Of a stretch of 6,281 nt of DNA, positions 5,091-6,281 are shown one piece after another (within the stretch, counting starts at the first letter, position 1; each line of letters starts with the position of its first letter). This stretch comes from Cyanobacteriota bacterium (GTDB taxonomy: Bacteria; Cyanobacteriota; Cyanobacteriia; Phormidesmidales; Phormidesmidaceae). Location: assembly GCA_027619675.1 (NCBI GenBank), contig JAQCHG010000107.1, forward strand, positions 1 through 6,281, in the 5' to 3' direction. The notes beneath the pieces were generated by a model, which did no database searches, was not told where the DNA came from, and worked only from the letters and a program-made list of their open reading frames with translations. A program made the position numbers and the translations under genes.

Positions 5091-5557
5091 ATCTGCCATA
5101 AGTACAGGGTGGAGTCTTCTTCGGAAGGATGCAGTTTGACAATCTGCTGGGGGGGCCAATCGCCCATATCGAACTGGTGGGAAACAATGCGGCTGCCCGG
5201 TCGTAGTTGGGCCTGGAGGCGGGGCCGTAGACGCACATTCAAATGGGGCATGAGGTACAGCATGACCACCGTAGCGTCGGCAAAGTTGCTGTCGTAGAGG
5301 TTGCCTTGGCGAAAGGTGACGAGATCGCCCACCCCCGCCGCCCCCGCCTGGGCCGTTGCTTCGGTCACGCGATCGGGGTCAATGTCAATGCCTACCCCCC
5401 GCGCCCCACAGCGGCGGGCCCCCCGAATCAACAACCGCCCATCGCCACAGCCCAGATCGTAAATCACATCCTCTGCCTGCACCGCCGCTAGGTCTAGCAT
5501 GGCCTCCACCGCATCCCAAGGGGTGGGGATATAGGCAATATCAGGGCGTGTAGACAT
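5084..5557 (-). CDS. Class I SAM-dependent methyltransferase, FAM173/ATPSCKMT-like
   Basis: A small Rossmann-fold methyltransferase of 157 residues (163 from the upstream ATG). Numbering from ATG 5575: an N-terminal YIPTP element (15-19) and AVEAML helix; motif I VIYDLGCGDGRL (37-48), which binds SAM; motif II GVGIDIDP (60-67), whose acidic residues bind the ribose; then DATVVMLYLMPHLN (100-113) in the catalytic region and LRPGSRIVSHQFDMGDW (124-140) near the C-terminus. The order PTP, DLGCGDGR, LYL, RIVSHQF-W resembles bacterial relatives of the FAM173 (ATPSCKMT/ANTKMT) protein-lysine methyltransferases. Substrate is unknown here. ATG at 5557 (MSTRPDIAY) is preferred because AGGGG lies 10 bases upstream; the ATG at 5575 has no Shine-Dalgarno. 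It lies downstream of alaS on the same strand. Confidence 0.87.
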   Translation of the reverse strand: MSTRPDIAYIPTPWDAVEAMLDLAAVQAEDVIYDLGCGDGRLLIRGARRCGARGVGIDIDPDRVTEATAQAGAAGVGDLVTFRQGNLYDSNFADATVVMLYLMPHLNVRLRPRLQAQLRPGSRIVSHQFDMGDWPPQQIVKLHPSEEDSTLYLWQIE

Positions 5558-5662
5558 AGATAACTCGCCCCTCATGTAAGGCTTGATTCAAAACTGTGCC
5601 GATGACATCACCTCGACGGGCAATGTTTTAACCGTTTATCAGAACCCCGTAATTTACCCCAT

Positions 5663-5700
5663 GCAGCCCTGGCTGCTGCCCCTACCCTAGCCGCCTAGGG
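5663..5700 (-). terminator. Paired hairpins at the alaS 3' end
   Basis: Two compact inverted repeats lie in series: CCCTAG-CCGC-CTAGGG at 5685-5700, which spans the alaS TAG stop, and GCAGCC-CT-GGCTGC at 5663-5676. Both are GC-rich. The sequence after the second on the minus strand is ATGGGGTAAATTACGG, without a U-tract. This is the most terminator-like structure in the window, but it is not a canonical intrinsic terminator. Confidence 0.4.
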
Positions 5701-6281
5701 CTGCCAACAATTGGGTTTTGGCGGTGGTCAGGGCCTCTGGCAGCCTGCTGGGATCGCGCCCGCCCGCCTGGGCCAGGTTAGGCCGCCCGCCGCCGCCGCC
5801 GCCACAGAGTTTGGCAATGCCGCCGATGAACTTGCCCGCCTGAAGCTTCTTGGCCACCACGGCAGGGCTGAAGGCGGCCACCAGGCTCACCTTGCCGTCT
5901 TCGGGGACGGAGCCCAGCACTACGGCCCCTTCCCCGAGTTTTTGGGCCAGCCGTTCCGCTGCGGTTTTCAGGGCATCGGCACTGACACCGGGCATTTCCG
6001 CCACCAGCAGTTTTAGATCGCCGATCGCCTCCGCCTGATCCAACAGTTGGTCGGACTTGAGGACCGCCAGTTCCGCCTTCAGGGTGTCCAGTTCCTTCTG
6101 GGCGGCTTTCAGGTTGTTTTGCAAGGCGGTGACGCGATCGGGCAGTTCCTCCGGCTGGATTTTGAACCGTTCCGTTAGGTCCTTGACCACCGCCTCCCGC
6201 ACGTTCAGGTAGGCCAGCACCGCCGGACCCGCCACCGCTTCGATGCGGCGGATGCCGGAGGCAACCCCAGTTTCCGAGATG
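5687..6281 (-). CDS. alaS: Alanyl-tRNA synthetase, C-terminal part (partial)
   Basis: Charges tRNA-Ala with alanine. Only the last 197 codons are present; the 5' part, including the catalytic and most of the editing domain, lies beyond the window edge. The visible part begins ISETGVASGIRRIEA (1-15), the end of the editing-domain region of AlaRS, and continues through a helical coiled-coil linker (about 48-85, rich in Leu, Lys, Glu and Gln) to the C-Ala/DHHA1 domain (about 120-197). That domain has the diagnostic glycine-rich sequence GGGGGGRPNLAQAGG at 160-174. The frame is open to the edge; the GTG at 6235 is an internal valine codon, not a start. The fragment ends normally with TAG at 5687-5689, so the gene looks intact as far as it can be seen. 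Confidence 0.96.
   Translation of the reverse strand, partial: ISETGVASGIRRIEAVAGPAVLAYLNVREAVVKDLTERFKIQPEELPDRVTALQNNLKAAQKELDTLKAELAVLKSDQLLDQAEAIGDLKLLVAEMPGVSADALKTAAERLAQKLGEGAVVLGSVPEDGKVSLVAAFSPAVVAKKLQAGKFIGGIAKLCGGGGGGRPNLAQAGGRDPSRLPEALTTAKTQLLAALGG

Noticed and set aside
5786..5803. A run of GCC/CCG triplets
   Set aside because: It encodes the conserved glycine-rich motif of alanyl-tRNA synthetase and is explained by protein constraint and GC-rich codon choice.
1..6281. CRISPR array or insertion sequence
   Set aside because: No regularly spaced repeats of 25-40 bases and no transposase-like coding sequence are present.

Overview
The window looks like chromosomal DNA of a fairly GC-rich cyanobacterium. 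At least eleven copies of the octamer GCGATCGC (HIP1, the abundant palindrome of many cyanobacterial genomes) lie in about 6.3 kb, where chance would give well under one. The hemD, TMEM14-type and HTH-NB-ARC proteins also have a cyanobacterial look. Genus cannot be told from this sequence.

All seven recognisable genes lie on the minus strand, so transcription runs from high to low coordinates. In that order they are: the 3' end of alaS (alanyl-tRNA synthetase, cut by the window edge); a small class I SAM-dependent methyltransferase of the FAM173/ATPSCKMT-like type; a diguanylate cyclase with a degenerate receiver domain; a four-helix TMEM14-family membrane protein; hemD (uroporphyrinogen-III synthase); coaE (dephospho-CoA kinase), whose start overlaps the end of hemD; and a short STAND/NB-ARC ATPase with an N-terminal helix-turn-helix.

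Most of this is housekeeping. Only hemD-coaE looks like a tight operon, because the reading frames overlap and the coaE ribosome-binding site lies inside hemD. The other genes are separated by 96 to 340 bases with small inverted repeats near the stop codons but no convincing U-tract terminators. The 340-base gap upstream of hemD holds a MITE-like inverted-repeat element and a perfect 12-bp palindrome.

The accessory part is the low-coordinate end. The HTH-NB-ARC gene is preceded by a perfect tandem duplication of a 12-bp unit, 36 to 67 bases before its start codon. This is a plausible operator for its own HTH domain. The protein stops right after the winged-helix/MHD-like region and has no WD40, TPR or other repeat sensor. 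The frame after its stop codon stays open to the window edge. This self-contained HTH-ATPase switch with a possible autoregulatory site is the best candidate for something not well described here. Its function (for example signalling or phage defence) cannot be settled from the sequence.
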